A stretch of 45,369 nt of DNA from Mediterraneibacter catenae. Its GTDB lineage: Bacteria > Bacillota > Clostridia > Lachnospirales > Lachnospiraceae. The position numbers and the translations under genes are program-made. Shown here in pieces: positions 1 to 6,244 of this stretch. The notes under the pieces were generated by a model that saw nothing but the letters and a program-made list of their open reading frames with translations, was not told where the DNA came from and did no database searches. Each line of letters starts with the position of its first letter. The stretch's first letter is position 1. The stretch covers positions 1 through 45,369 of the forward strand of contig NZ_VMSO01000021.1 of the NCBI RefSeq assembly GCF_008691045.1, in the 5' to 3' direction.

Positions 1-616
1 ATACCGGTTTCCACTTGGAAAGAATAGCGGTATGCCATAATCTTGCCATTCTGCCGTTACCATCAGAGAACGGATGGATAAAAACAAATTCATAATGGAA
101 TATACTGCTGAGAATCAGTGGATGAACACTATTATTTGCTTCTTTCATCCAGTTGAAGAGGGAGTCCATTAACTGCGGAACTAATCGTGCAGGCGGAGCC
201 ATAAAGATACACTGGTCACCGTTAAAGACACCTTCCTCCCCACAGCGGAATTCACCGGATTCTTCCACAACATATTTTGTCATAATGCTATGGAATCTCT
301 TTAGATCTCTGATACTATATGGATCTATTTCAGAAAATTTTTCATATGCAGCATAGGCATTTTTAACTTCCCGGATTTCTTTCTGTTCGCCCAATACCGT
401 CTTACCATTGATGACATCCCTAACCTCCCCCAAAGAGAGTGAATTAGCTTCAATCTTCAAAGACGAGTGAATTGATTTGATACGATTGTTTTTTCTAAGA
501 TGTGGTCTTGCTTCTAAATTTCCAGTAGCTGTAATGCGTCCAATCTTTTCTGAAATAGATGAAACATAAGATAAAATCTCATTTGTAATTGTAAAAGGCG
601 GTTTATAATCTCCCAC
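1..616 (-). CDS. Fic family protein (AMP-transferase type), cut at the window edge
   Basis: The reverse strand encodes the N-terminal ~205 residues of a Fic protein; the C-terminus lies beyond base 1. Fic enzymes usually transfer AMP from ATP to hydroxyl groups of target proteins. The catalytic motif HPFSDGNGRMAR is read at about bases 77-42 and matches HPFx(D/E)GNGRxxR. An upstream SxxxE stretch (SSLKIEAN, near base 460) resembles the inhibitory helix motif of class II Fic proteins, which blocks ATP binding. The start is inferred as GTG at 616, because GGAG lies 8 bases upstream and the family typically begins a few residues before the YKPPFTIT-like segment seen here. The frame stays open further upstream without an ATG, so a longer product from TTG is possible. 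Its target is unknown. Confidence 0.85.
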   Translation of the reverse strand, partial: MGDYKPPFTITNEILSYVSSISEKIGRITATGNLEARPHLRKNNRIKSIHSSLKIEANSLSLGEVRDVINGKTVLGEQKEIREVKNAYAAYEKFSEIDPYSIRDLKRFHSIMTKYVVEESGEFRCGEEGVFNGDQCIFMAPPARLVPQLMDSLFNWMKEANNSVHPLILSSIFHYEFVFIHPFSDGNGRMARLWHTAILSKWKPV

Positions 617-633
617 AACAGCATCTCCATATA

Positions 634-660
634 CTTGCGTATTATCTTGCGTATTATCTT
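634..660. repeat. Tandem 12-bp repeat in the Fic leader
   Basis: The unit CTTGCGTATTAT (plus strand) occurs twice head to tail at 634-645 and 646-657, followed by a partial CTT. It sits just downstream of the -10 box and upstream of the ribosome binding site, where a repressor operator would be expected. If translation starts further upstream it would instead encode DNTQDNTQ. Confidence 0.6.
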
Positions 661-665
661 CCTCT

Positions 666-693
666 ATTATACAACAAGATACATGAAACTCAA
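666..693 (-). promoter_or_regulatory. Promoter for the Fic gene
   Basis: On the minus strand a -35 box TTGAGT (688-693) is separated by 16 bases from a perfect -10 box TATAAT (666-671). It lies 50 bases upstream of the proposed GTG start, inside the short gap after the DHFR-family gene, and supports separate transcription of the Fic gene. Confidence 0.6.
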
Positions 694-710
694 GTCCTGT
701 ATGCCATTCA

Positions 711-1241
711 TCACCTTCTGGTATAAACAAGCTCTGCTATTCCGTTATACATCATCGTCTTATTCAGCCGGAGATGCAGTTCTGTTTCCCTGTCCCCAAA
801 CAATGGGATTCCGTCTCCCAGTATCGTTGGTATGATCGAAACACGGTATTCATCGATCAGATTTTCACGGACCAGGGGCTGAATGATACTGCTGCCGCCG
901 CAGATCCAGATATCTTTTCCCGGCATTTCTTTCAGTCGAACGGTCAACTCACAGGGCTCTTCCCGGACAAATTTAATATTTCCTGTTGACTTCTCATTTC
1001 TGTGAGTAATGACATAACTTTCCATCTCCTCATAGGGCCATATCTCCGGTGAGAGTTCCGTCCTTACCTGGGCATAGGTATTCCATCCCATTACAACCGT
1101 ATCGATACCTTGTACAAATTCTGAATATGTCCCCTCATCTGCTACCTCTGCATCCTGCCCTGCCAGCCAGGCCACACCGCCGTTCTTATCTGCTATATAC
1201 CCGTCAAGGCTCATTGCTATATATAAGATGACTTTTCTCAT
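711..1241 (-). CDS. Dihydrofolate reductase family protein (RibD C-terminal-like)
   Basis: A 176-residue protein opening with MRKVILYIAMSLDGYIAD, the hallmark of the small DHFR/RibD_C reductases (YwjB/YyaP type), followed by VVMGWNTYAQV and IWICGGSSI, which match the NADPH-binding strands. These proteins bind NAD(P)H; the physiological substrate of this subgroup is unknown and classical DHFR activity should not be assumed. The length is normal for the family. The start has AAGGAAT about 7 bases upstream, and the gene follows the GNAT gene by only 4 bases, so the two are probably co-transcribed. Confidence 0.8.
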   Translation of the reverse strand: MRKVILYIAMSLDGYIADKNGGVAWLAGQDAEVADEGTYSEFVQGIDTVVMGWNTYAQVRTELSPEIWPYEEMESYVITHRNEKSTGNIKFVREEPCELTVRLKEMPGKDIWICGGSSIIQPLVRENLIDEYRVSIIPTILGDGIPLFGDRETELHLRLNKTMMYNGIAELVYTRR

Positions 1242-1245
1242 ATTC

Positions 1246-1713
1246 TTATTCCTTTCCGTTGTGGATGTACATTCTTGTCATGCCACCCTCATCTTCCTCG
1301 ACCATACAGAGGTATTCCCAACCATATCTCTCATAAAACGATGTATGATCTGTGATAAGATAAAGCGTATCGATTCCTTTTTCCCGCATATCATTGCACA
1401 TAAAACGGAGCAGTTCACCCGCAATCCCGCGGCAGCGGCAGTCCTCTTCCACATAGAGAGCGCACACATTCGGCGTGAGATCTTTTCTCTTATGAAAATC
1501 ATTTTCGATCACTCCTGCTCCGCCTATGATCCTGCTGTCTTCCACTACAAGATACCACTGTGGCACAGAGGTCCCGCTTTGCAGCGACTCCTCCATACTT
1601 TTCCTGTATTCTTCTGCCGGAATATGCCACTTGTGATGGAACCATTCTGCTGCACGGCAGATAAGCTCCGGATGATTTTTGATCTTTATGATGTTATATT
1701 CGTTCATTTCCAT
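1246..1713 (-). CDS. GNAT family N-acetyltransferase
   Basis: A 155-residue protein with the GNAT fold order: an N-terminal helix region, a strand pair (WYLVVEDSRIIGGAGVIEN), then the acetyl-CoA pyrophosphate-binding segment CRCRGIAGELLRF at about residues 92-104, and a C-terminal SFYERYGWEYL typical of the family. It would transfer an acetyl group from acetyl-CoA to an amine; the substrate cannot be deduced. It is the first gene of a two-gene unit with the DHFR-family reductase. A second in-frame ATG two codons downstream is an alternative start; neither has a well-spaced ribosome binding site (GGAG is about 16 bases upstream of the first). Confidence 0.8.
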   Translation of the reverse strand: MEMNEYNIIKIKNHPELICRAAEWFHHKWHIPAEEYRKSMEESLQSGTSVPQWYLVVEDSRIIGGAGVIENDFHKRKDLTPNVCALYVEEDCRCRGIAGELLRFMCNDMREKGIDTLYLITDHTSFYERYGWEYLCMVEEDEGGMTRMYIHNGKE

Positions 1714-1832
1714 ACTTGTTCTGAAAGTTTCTCCTTTAAAACAATATTAATTTCCTTTTGTGTTCAAAATCGCTTTCCCTCTCCACTCATTGTAAAAACG
1801 TCATCCATCCCCTCACTTGCATTGCAGACTCT

Positions 1833-2198
1833 TTAAGGATGCTCTTCGACATACTTAAAAAACTCTGGTGTCTTTGACCAGTATTTCACGCCCCAGTTTT
1901 CAAAATTCCATTCTTCCATATACCTGTTGCACTCATAGTCAACGTAATACAGCACGCCGTCACACATGATAAAGTTTGTGGGAAAATAATCTATATTCAT
2001 GTCTGCCGCGTAGAGCAGGCGGCACATCTCTTTTACCTGTCGCAGACATTCCTCCAGCGGTCTGTCTTTTAAGACCATCTCATAGACCGTATCTCCCTCG
2101 ATGTATTCCTTTATGATCCGCTCATTTTCCATATCCACATCAAGCATCTCCGGCAGTGGTATCCCGATCTCTTTCAGCCGTTTGTAATCATTGGTTTC
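1833..2198 (-). pseudogene. C-terminal fragment of a kinase-like protein (aminoglycoside phosphotransferase/RIO fold)
   Basis: The reading frame carries YKRLKEIGIPLPEMLDVD, IIKEYIEGDTVYEMV and then NIDYFPTNF...YYVDYE, which resembles the catalytic-loop (HxDxxxxN) and metal-binding (D) segments of small bacterial protein-kinase-like enzymes. The N-terminal ATP-binding lobe with glycine loop and lysine is missing. The frame is open upstream into the preceding GNAT fragment in a different phase, with recognisable kinase homology ending near 2198. The only nearby ATG (2147) would begin inside the domain. The catalytic His is replaced by Asn-Ile-Asp. I infer a gene truncated by a deletion that joined it to the GNAT remnant; a residual expressed peptide of 104 residues from 2147 cannot be excluded. 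Confidence 0.6.
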
Positions 2199-2425
2199 TT
2201 CAGACCGATACAGCCCGCCGTTTTTCCGTCGCAGTATGCCAGATAAAGGCGTCCGGCAGGCATACCATATTTGTCTTCCAGATGCTCCAGCTCAGCGTCA
2301 TAATTCTGAATCTCGAGATACTCTTTAAACGCAGGATCGCCGCTTATCAGCATTTCCGTATATTCTGAAAACAGTTCTCTTATTTCCTGCGAGTGATGAT
2401 ATGCAGGTATGATTTTAATGTCCAT
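2174..2425 (-). pseudogene. N-terminal half of a GNAT acetyltransferase, truncated
   Basis: An 83-residue frame reading as the N-terminal part of a GNAT enzyme, ending in GRLYLAYCDGKTAGCIGLKK and then a short foreign tail (PMITNG) before the stop. In intact relatives the GCIGLKK-like strand is followed by the acetyl-CoA-binding motif (RGxGxG/A), which is absent here. The missing half starts exactly where the kinase fragment begins in another phase, so the two are best read as the sides of one deletion junction near 2185-2198. Upstream it is 5 bases from the 79-residue gene, suggesting a former operon. Confidence 0.6.
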
Positions 2426-2430
2426 CTTCT

Positions 2431-2670
2431 TTATTTCACTCCTGCGCTGCGAAGCACCTGCTCCGCCTTTTCTTCTTCTTTTCTTGCAACAAACAGATGA
2501 TACTCATATGCCGCTGACGCATTAATAAACGGTGTACCATGATACCTTCCCGGATTTGTCATCGGATTGGATTTCGATGTATACTCAATCCCATGATCTG
2601 CGAGAGCCGCTTTCGCACGATTATATTTTTCCATATCTCTTGTAAAATAGACTTCTTTCCTGAAAATCAT
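2431..2670 (-). CDS. Small conserved-type protein, possibly DUF2007-like
   Basis: A 79-residue soluble protein starting MIFRKEVYFTRDMEKYNRAK and ending EEKAEQVLRSAGVK. The pattern of a strand, a helix with alternating charges and a terminal helix resembles the small DUF2007-type proteins, but I cannot confirm the family. No catalytic motif is visible. A strong ribosome binding site (AAGGGGGATACAAT before ATG) supports the start. It heads the transcription unit that continues into the two truncated genes. Confidence 0.55.
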   Translation of the reverse strand: MIFRKEVYFTRDMEKYNRAKAALADHGIEYTSKSNPMTNPGRYHGTPFINASAAYEYHLFVARKEEEKAEQVLRSAGVK

Positions 2671-2728
2671 ATTGTATCCCCCTTTCTTGCACGCACAGAT
2701 CTACTCATTTTAACTATTTTTCTGTATC

Positions 2729-2757
2729 TTGAATCTTTTTGCTGAATATGCTATATT
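2729..2757 (+). promoter_or_regulatory. Promoter of the opposing small RNA
   Basis: Plus-strand -35 TTGAAT (2729-2734), 17-base spacer and -10 TATATT (2752-2757). It points toward the 3' end of the 30-residue hydrophobic peptide gene and predicts a transcript beginning near 2765. Confidence 0.55.
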
Positions 2758-2764
2758 CTTAATA

Positions 2765-2861
2765 GAAAAGGAGCAGCCGCCCACAAGGGGTTGACCTAAT
2801 AATAAAGAGATAACATAGAATTACCACCTCATTACTCGCCAAAGTTACCGGGGTGGTTTTT
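2765..2861 (+). ncRNA. Candidate antitoxin RNA of a type I toxin-antitoxin-like locus
   Basis: Between a good plus-strand promoter and a stem-loop plus U-run lies ~97 bases with no credible open frame. The RNA would begin with GGAGCAGCCG and carry GGTTGACCT and ACATAGAAT, elements that also appear, in the same sense, at the 5' end of the convergent toxin message (GGAGCAACCG, GGCTGACCT, ACATAGAAT). Its ACCACCTC (2823-2830) can pair with the toxin ribosome-binding stretch GGGGGTGGT, allowing a G-U pair. This convergent layout with a shared stem resembles the Fst/RNAI-RNAII organisation. Function is inferred. Confidence 0.5.
2823..2861 (+). terminator. Terminator between the two convergent RNAs
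   Basis: ACCACC (2823-2828) pairs with GGTGGT (2852-2857), followed by TTTTTCT on the plus strand. The opposite strand of the same stem could also help end the toxin message arriving from the right, although its U-run is poorer. Confidence 0.55.
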
Positions 2862-2875
2862 CTATACTTAACACA

Positions 2876-2968
2876 CTACTTCAAATTCGCAAATACGAAT
2901 GTCAGCAATGCCAGTATGAACATTCCAAAAGCCATAAGATCTTTAAAGTCAAACGGTTTCTTGTCCAT
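2876..2968 (-). CDS. Putative holin-like/type I toxin peptide (30 residues)
   Basis: A 30-residue frame with a charged N-terminus (MDKKPFDFKDLM) followed by one hydrophobic segment (AFGMFILALLTFVFA) and a short NLK tail. This is the plan of the short membrane toxins annotated as putative holin-like toxins in Bacillota, which insert in the membrane when their antisense RNA is lost. GGGGGTGG about 7 bases upstream of the ATG is an unusually strong ribosome binding site, and it is the segment complementary to the opposing RNA. It has its own promoter (3036-3065), a ~60-base leader with a GCAAC-CGT-GTTGC hairpin at its 5' end, and a convergent RNA partner. Family assignment is from memory of the pattern. 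Confidence 0.65.
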   Translation of the reverse strand: MDKKPFDFKDLMAFGMFILALLTFVFANLK

Positions 2969-3035
2969 CAGCACCACCCCCATTCTATGTAAGAATAGAG
3001 GTCAGCCACCCTGCAACACGGTTGCTCCGTAACTC

Positions 3036-3065
3036 ATTCTATCATGATATATTCCATATATTCAA
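3036..3065 (-). promoter_or_regulatory. Promoter of the holin-like toxin gene
   Basis: Minus-strand -35 TTGAAT (3060-3065), 18-base spacer, -10 TAGAAT (3036-3041). The predicted start near 3029 puts the sequence GGAGCAACCG at the 5' end of the message, matching the 5' end of the opposing RNA. Confidence 0.5.
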
Positions 3066-3074
3066 TCTTCTTTT

Positions 3075-3467
3075 TCAGTTCCACATAACGCTGCATTTTC
3101 CCGTCGCATTGTTGAACCGGAAGACCATATAATACCTCTTTTTCTCTTCCACTTCCAATTTGGCCGCATAGTTCATGCCCATACAGGATATCAATTCCCG
3201 TCTCTTCTCATCCAGAATCTGTAATGTCACCGCTCCCTCTGATATTTCCGAGCGATATACAAACTCATAATTTCCCGCCTTGTGAAATCTAAGCACACGC
3301 TTCACCTGTCCGTTACATCCTGCAAATTGCAGGGCTGCCTCCCCGTTTTTTCTTATATAGCCCACAAATATCACCGCAATCTTAGCGCTGAGCATGAACA
3401 GACCATTAATATAAAGCAGATAAAACCCAAGGCATAATCCTGATACAAATAATAATCCCCATCCCAT
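3075..3467 (-). CDS. Hypothetical membrane-anchored protein
   Basis: A 130-residue protein of unrecognised family. One or two hydrophobic N-terminal stretches (GLLFVSGLCLGFYLLYI and LSAKIAVIFVGYI, roughly residues 4-38) precede a soluble ~90-residue domain rich in beta-forming residues (RVLRFHKAGNYEFVYR, AVTLQILD, RYYMVFRF), suggesting a small extracytoplasmic or membrane-facing beta domain. Asn-Ala-Thr-Gly-Lys-Cys near the C-terminus and other cysteines are not in a metal-site pattern. It lies just upstream of the toxin promoter. No function can be assigned. Confidence 0.5.
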   Translation of the reverse strand: MGWGLLFVSGLCLGFYLLYINGLFMLSAKIAVIFVGYIRKNGEAALQFAGCNGQVKRVLRFHKAGNYEFVYRSEISEGAVTLQILDEKRRELISCMGMNYAAKLEVEEKKRYYMVFRFNNATGKCSVMWN

Positions 3468-3498
3468 AGTGCTGCCCTTTCTGCCGGTATTCCTGAAA

Positions 3499-4272
3499 TC
3501 ACATCAGTGCAAGTCCGCACTCAAATGCCAGTGCCATATATTTATCCGCACTATCCAGTCCGTACTGCAGCAGATCTCTGATTTCCCATGTGTCCGTTCC
3601 AACGCTGTCCGCGCCATACAGGAACTGGATAAAAGGGATCTTCCTGTATTGCGAAGCTGCAATCATGGATGCACATTCCATCTCTACTGCAAGGCATCCC
3701 TGTTCCTTTCTCTCCTGTATCACTGGAAGAGTTTCTCTGTAAATGCCGTCTGTCGTCCATGTCCTGCCTTTTACATACGGACAGCCACATTCCGTTAATA
3801 CGCGCTCCAGTATGTCCACATACCGTTCATCTGCTTTTATTTCCGGTGATGGCGCCGCGTAATGATAGCTCGTTCCCTCGTCCCGTACCGCCGAGACGGG
3901 AATGATGATCTTCCCCTGCACTTTCTTTTCATCAAGTACGCCGCAGGAACCAAACAGGACAAAACGCTCCGCACCCATCGCCACGATTTCCTCGAAGCCG
4001 ACGACACAGGCAGGAGCTCCTACTCTTGACTGGAAAAAAGCGATATCAGTATCTTTATAGCGGATCTTATAAACTGGCATTGCGCCGTTTGCAGTATATA
4101 ACTCCGCTATCTGATGCACGTTTTCCAGAGACGCAAATTTCCGGATAATATTGTCAGAAAATGTAGACACACAGATTTTCGGGAAATCTTTTCTCTTCTC
4201 TGTCGTATCTGCCGGATTGATCAACGCCGGTGCGGATATATCCGCTCTTTGAAATATTGTCTCCACAGACAT
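3499..4272 (-). CDS. Nucleoside phosphorylase (PNP/UDP family)
   Basis: A 257-residue phosphorylase that would split a purine nucleoside or uridine with phosphate into base plus ribose-1-phosphate in the cytosol. Family marks are GAPACVVGFEEIVAMGAERFVLFGSCGVL (phosphate and core strands; here in two pieces), TTDGIYRE, and EMECASM, the ribose-binding Glu-Met-Glu segment. I cannot decide between purine and uridine preference. The start at 4272 is chosen because AAGGAGCAGGTG precedes it; an upstream ATG at 4317 would add residues derived from the neighbouring palindromic element. No clear promoter is visible between that element and the gene. Confidence 0.85.
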   Translation of the reverse strand: MSVETIFQRADISAPALINPADTTEKRKDFPKICVSTFSDNIIRKFASLENVHQIAELYTANGAMPVYKIRYKDTDIAFFQSRVGAPACVVGFEEIVAMGAERFVLFGSCGVLDEKKVQGKIIIPVSAVRDEGTSYHYAAPSPEIKADERYVDILERVLTECGCPYVKGRTWTTDGIYRETLPVIQERKEQGCLAVEMECASMIAASQYRKIPFIQFLYGADSVGTDTWEIRDLLQYGLDSADKYMALAFECGLALM

Positions 4273-4309
4273 CACCTGCTCCTTTCTCTTCTTCAGGTAC
4301 AGTTCAGTA

Positions 4310-4496
4310 CAGTTCACACCTAACCCCTGCCCACATGCGCACTCGTCGCGCTGACGCGCTTCAGTTCCGCACTACGTGCTAAGACTGCTTATGTGGGCGG
4401 GGGTTGCGAGTTCCACTCGCCCTCAGGTATAGGAGAATGCTTCTTACATGCGAGCATGACGCTGCATTCTCCTATACCTGAGTACGGTGTGAACTG
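4310..4496. repeat. Hairpin-rich palindromic element (MITE-like), ~187 bp
   Basis: Nested inverted repeats define the unit. The outer arms are CAGTTCACACC (4310-4320) and GGTGTGAACTG (4486-4496), 11 of 11. A 15-base pair (4322-4336 with 4391-4405, one mismatch) encloses a 54-base loop. GCGAG-TTCCA-CTCGC forms a small hairpin at about 4406-4420. A perfect 19-base pair lies at 4422-4440 with 4464-4482. No transposase is encoded. The right edge runs into the 3' end of the GNAT gene, replacing its natural C-terminus, so this looks like a mobile or amplified non-coding element. Confidence 0.65.
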
Positions 4497-4966
4497 CAAC
4501 CTTTTTTCATCACATAATTTGTCAACAGTACTCCTTTTCTCTCCACCTGCTGTTCCCTCACAACCTTATATCCTCTCTTTTCAAAAAAGGGCCTCGCCGT
4601 GATCGACGCATGTGTTGTAATCGTTTCTGCATCCACCGCCTGTTCCAGCCTGTCGCAGAGCTCTGACGCAATCCCATGCCGCTGAAAATCTTTGTGCACA
4701 TACAGCCGGTCGAGATATCCCGCACTGTCCATGTCCGCAAAACCCACAATCTGTCCGTTGCCCTCCTCTTCATTTGAAGCCATTACTGCTACCAAAGTCA
4801 TATGCTCCCGAAATGATCTGTCCCACGCTTCCAGATTTATATTTCCATCGGCCCACGCATCAAGCTGTTCATCTGTATAGTCTGATGCATTTACACTGTG
4901 TACTGTATTATAAAATAGTTCGGCAATCACTTTTATATCTTCCTGTCTGTAACTTCTGATCTCCAT
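4472..4966 (-). CDS. GNAT family N-acetyltransferase with element-derived C-terminus
   Basis: A 164-residue acetyltransferase of the putative elaA/YafP-like type. Visible features are an N-terminal MEIRSYRQEDIKVIAELFYNT-type helix, the VGFADMDSAGYLDRLYVHKDF strand pair (here in part), the acetyl-CoA motif QRHGIASELCDRLE at about residues 110-123, and ARPFFEKRGYKVVREQ near the C-terminus. The start at 4966 has GGAG seven bases upstream; an earlier ATG (4996) lacks a site. The last residues (about GCSSHRTQV) are translated from the palindromic element, so the original stop was probably just after NYVMKK. Confidence 0.8.
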   Translation of the reverse strand: MEIRSYRQEDIKVIAELFYNTVHSVNASDYTDEQLDAWADGNINLEAWDRSFREHMTLVAVMASNEEEGNGQIVGFADMDSAGYLDRLYVHKDFQRHGIASELCDRLEQAVDAETITTHASITARPFFEKRGYKVVREQQVERKGVLLTNYVMKKGCSSHRTQV

Positions 4967-5076
4967 CCCTATACTCCGATTTCTGTCCTGATACATTAAA
5001 ACGACGCATACTAATTTCCTTCATACTTTTTCTTATTCTTCAATCCTGCCTTTTCATATCTCTCACATCCATATTA

Positions 5077-5748
5077 TTATTTAACAAGATGGGCTGTAAT
5101 GATCGTATAACTTGAAGCGTTGACTGTAATCTTAATATTGTCTGTATGACAATACCAGTTCTTACCCTCTTTATAAATGTTACAGTCTGAAGCCAGTATC
5201 TTATCTCTGCAATATTCCACAACATCTGCTCTTTCCAGCCGAAGATTTTTCTTGATCCGGTCTCCTCCCATCTGGGTTGTATGAAGCTTATCCAGATTTG
5301 AGAGCAGCAGCTTCCCATCTGCCTTCCAATCATCCGGTTCTTCACCCTCAGCTTCATAGCCCTCCCGGGCCAGCCATCTTCTCTCTCCATGCGGTGTTCC
5401 CACCTCGATCAGATTCCCGTCCGGATCATAAAATCGAATTACTTTCTGTCCCCAGCTGTGAGTAGTAAGTCTGTTGACATATTTGACCGAGGGATAGATT
5501 TTCTCAAGTTTTTGAGCAAACGCCTCTATATCACGCTCTTCAAAATACAGTTCGCAGGCATTACTTTCCGGAATAATATCTTTTTCCAGAAATTTCTCCC
5601 AAATTTCTCTGTCCTGAAGCACAAGACCTTCAGTTAAAATCATATTTCCATCATTATCAAGCACCATATCAAGACCGAACAGATCATGATAAAACTGCTT
5701 TGACCTCTCAATGTCCTCAACAACGATCAATACATTTTTTAATCTCAT
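5077..5748 (-). CDS. VOC (glyoxalase-like) domain fused to a DUF3781 domain
   Basis: A 223-residue protein with two parts. Residues ~1-120 form a VOC/glyoxalase-bleomycin resistance domain: it begins RLKNVLIVVEDIERSKQFYHD and ends FYDPDGNLIEVG, where the Glu before Val-Gly is the usual metal ligand. Residues ~145-223 (GKLLLSNLDKLHTTQMG, RIKKNL, GKNWYCHTDNIKITVNASS, YTIITAH) match the small DUF3781 domain, normally a separate ~80-residue protein. A ~20-residue acidic linker (EGEEPDD) joins them in frame. The start ATG at 5748 is preceded by GAGGTG. Substrate and the reason for the fusion are unknown. Confidence 0.75.
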   Translation of the reverse strand: MRLKNVLIVVEDIERSKQFYHDLFGLDMVLDNDGNMILTEGLVLQDREIWEKFLEKDIIPESNACELYFEERDIEAFAQKLEKIYPSVKYVNRLTTHSWGQKVIRFYDPDGNLIEVGTPHGERRWLAREGYEAEGEEPDDWKADGKLLLSNLDKLHTTQMGGDRIKKNLRLERADVVEYCRDKILASDCNIYKEGKNWYCHTDNIKITVNASSYTIITAHLVK

Positions 5749-5828
5749 CACTGCACCTCTTTTTTCCGTATTTTTTCGCTATATCAAGAAGAGTCAATCC
5801 CTCAAACATTTCTGTTTTTCTTTTCAAC

Positions 5829-6164
5829 CTACCAGACTGTCTGCAGAATAAAAGCGGACATCATCAACACCGCAAACGATTGGATAACTATGCTTAACCC
5901 ATCAACCAAAAAGGATGGCTGTCTGGTTTTTCTTACCTCCTTGATATATGGGATGTCATATCCCAGTGTAAATACCAGATTAGCAATAATTTCAATTACA
6001 AAAATTATAATTAATGTATATTTACTTCCATAGGAAACCGATACAAAACCGATATGCGTAATAACAGATGCAGGGATATTCTTCCAGTTTACAACAAATA
6101 TAAGTCCGGTTATTCCGATGATTCCCCACGAAACATAGTTTATGATTCTTTTGATTTTATCCAT
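5829..6164 (-). CDS. Small membrane protein with DUF1648-like domain
   Basis: A 111-residue protein with three hydrophobic segments (about residues 8-28, 48-71 and 86-108). The first helix is followed by WKNIPASVITHIGF and SYGSKYTL, recalling the DUF1648 pattern (W-x-x-LP-x-x-IPxHF...G.WGSK) found in SdpI-like membrane proteins. The start at 6164 is chosen for its GAGGAG upstream. The role is unknown; relatives include immunity and signalling membrane proteins, but the SdpI C-terminal part is not present. Confidence 0.6.
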   Translation of the reverse strand: MDKIKRIINYVSWGIIGITGLIFVVNWKNIPASVITHIGFVSVSYGSKYTLIIIFVIEIIANLVFTLGYDIPYIKEVRKTRQPSFLVDGLSIVIQSFAVLMMSAFILQTVW

Positions 6165-6244
6165 CTTTTTCTTCTCCTCACACCACACATAAACGCATTC
6201 TTATGCTTCAAGTTTATCCACTATCTATTCATTGCATCAGATGA

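Noticed and set aside
4273..4317. Upstream ATG at 4317 as the start of the nucleoside phosphorylase
   Set aside because: The added residues derive from sequence at the palindromic element and lack a ribosome site, while 4272 has AAGGAGCAGG.
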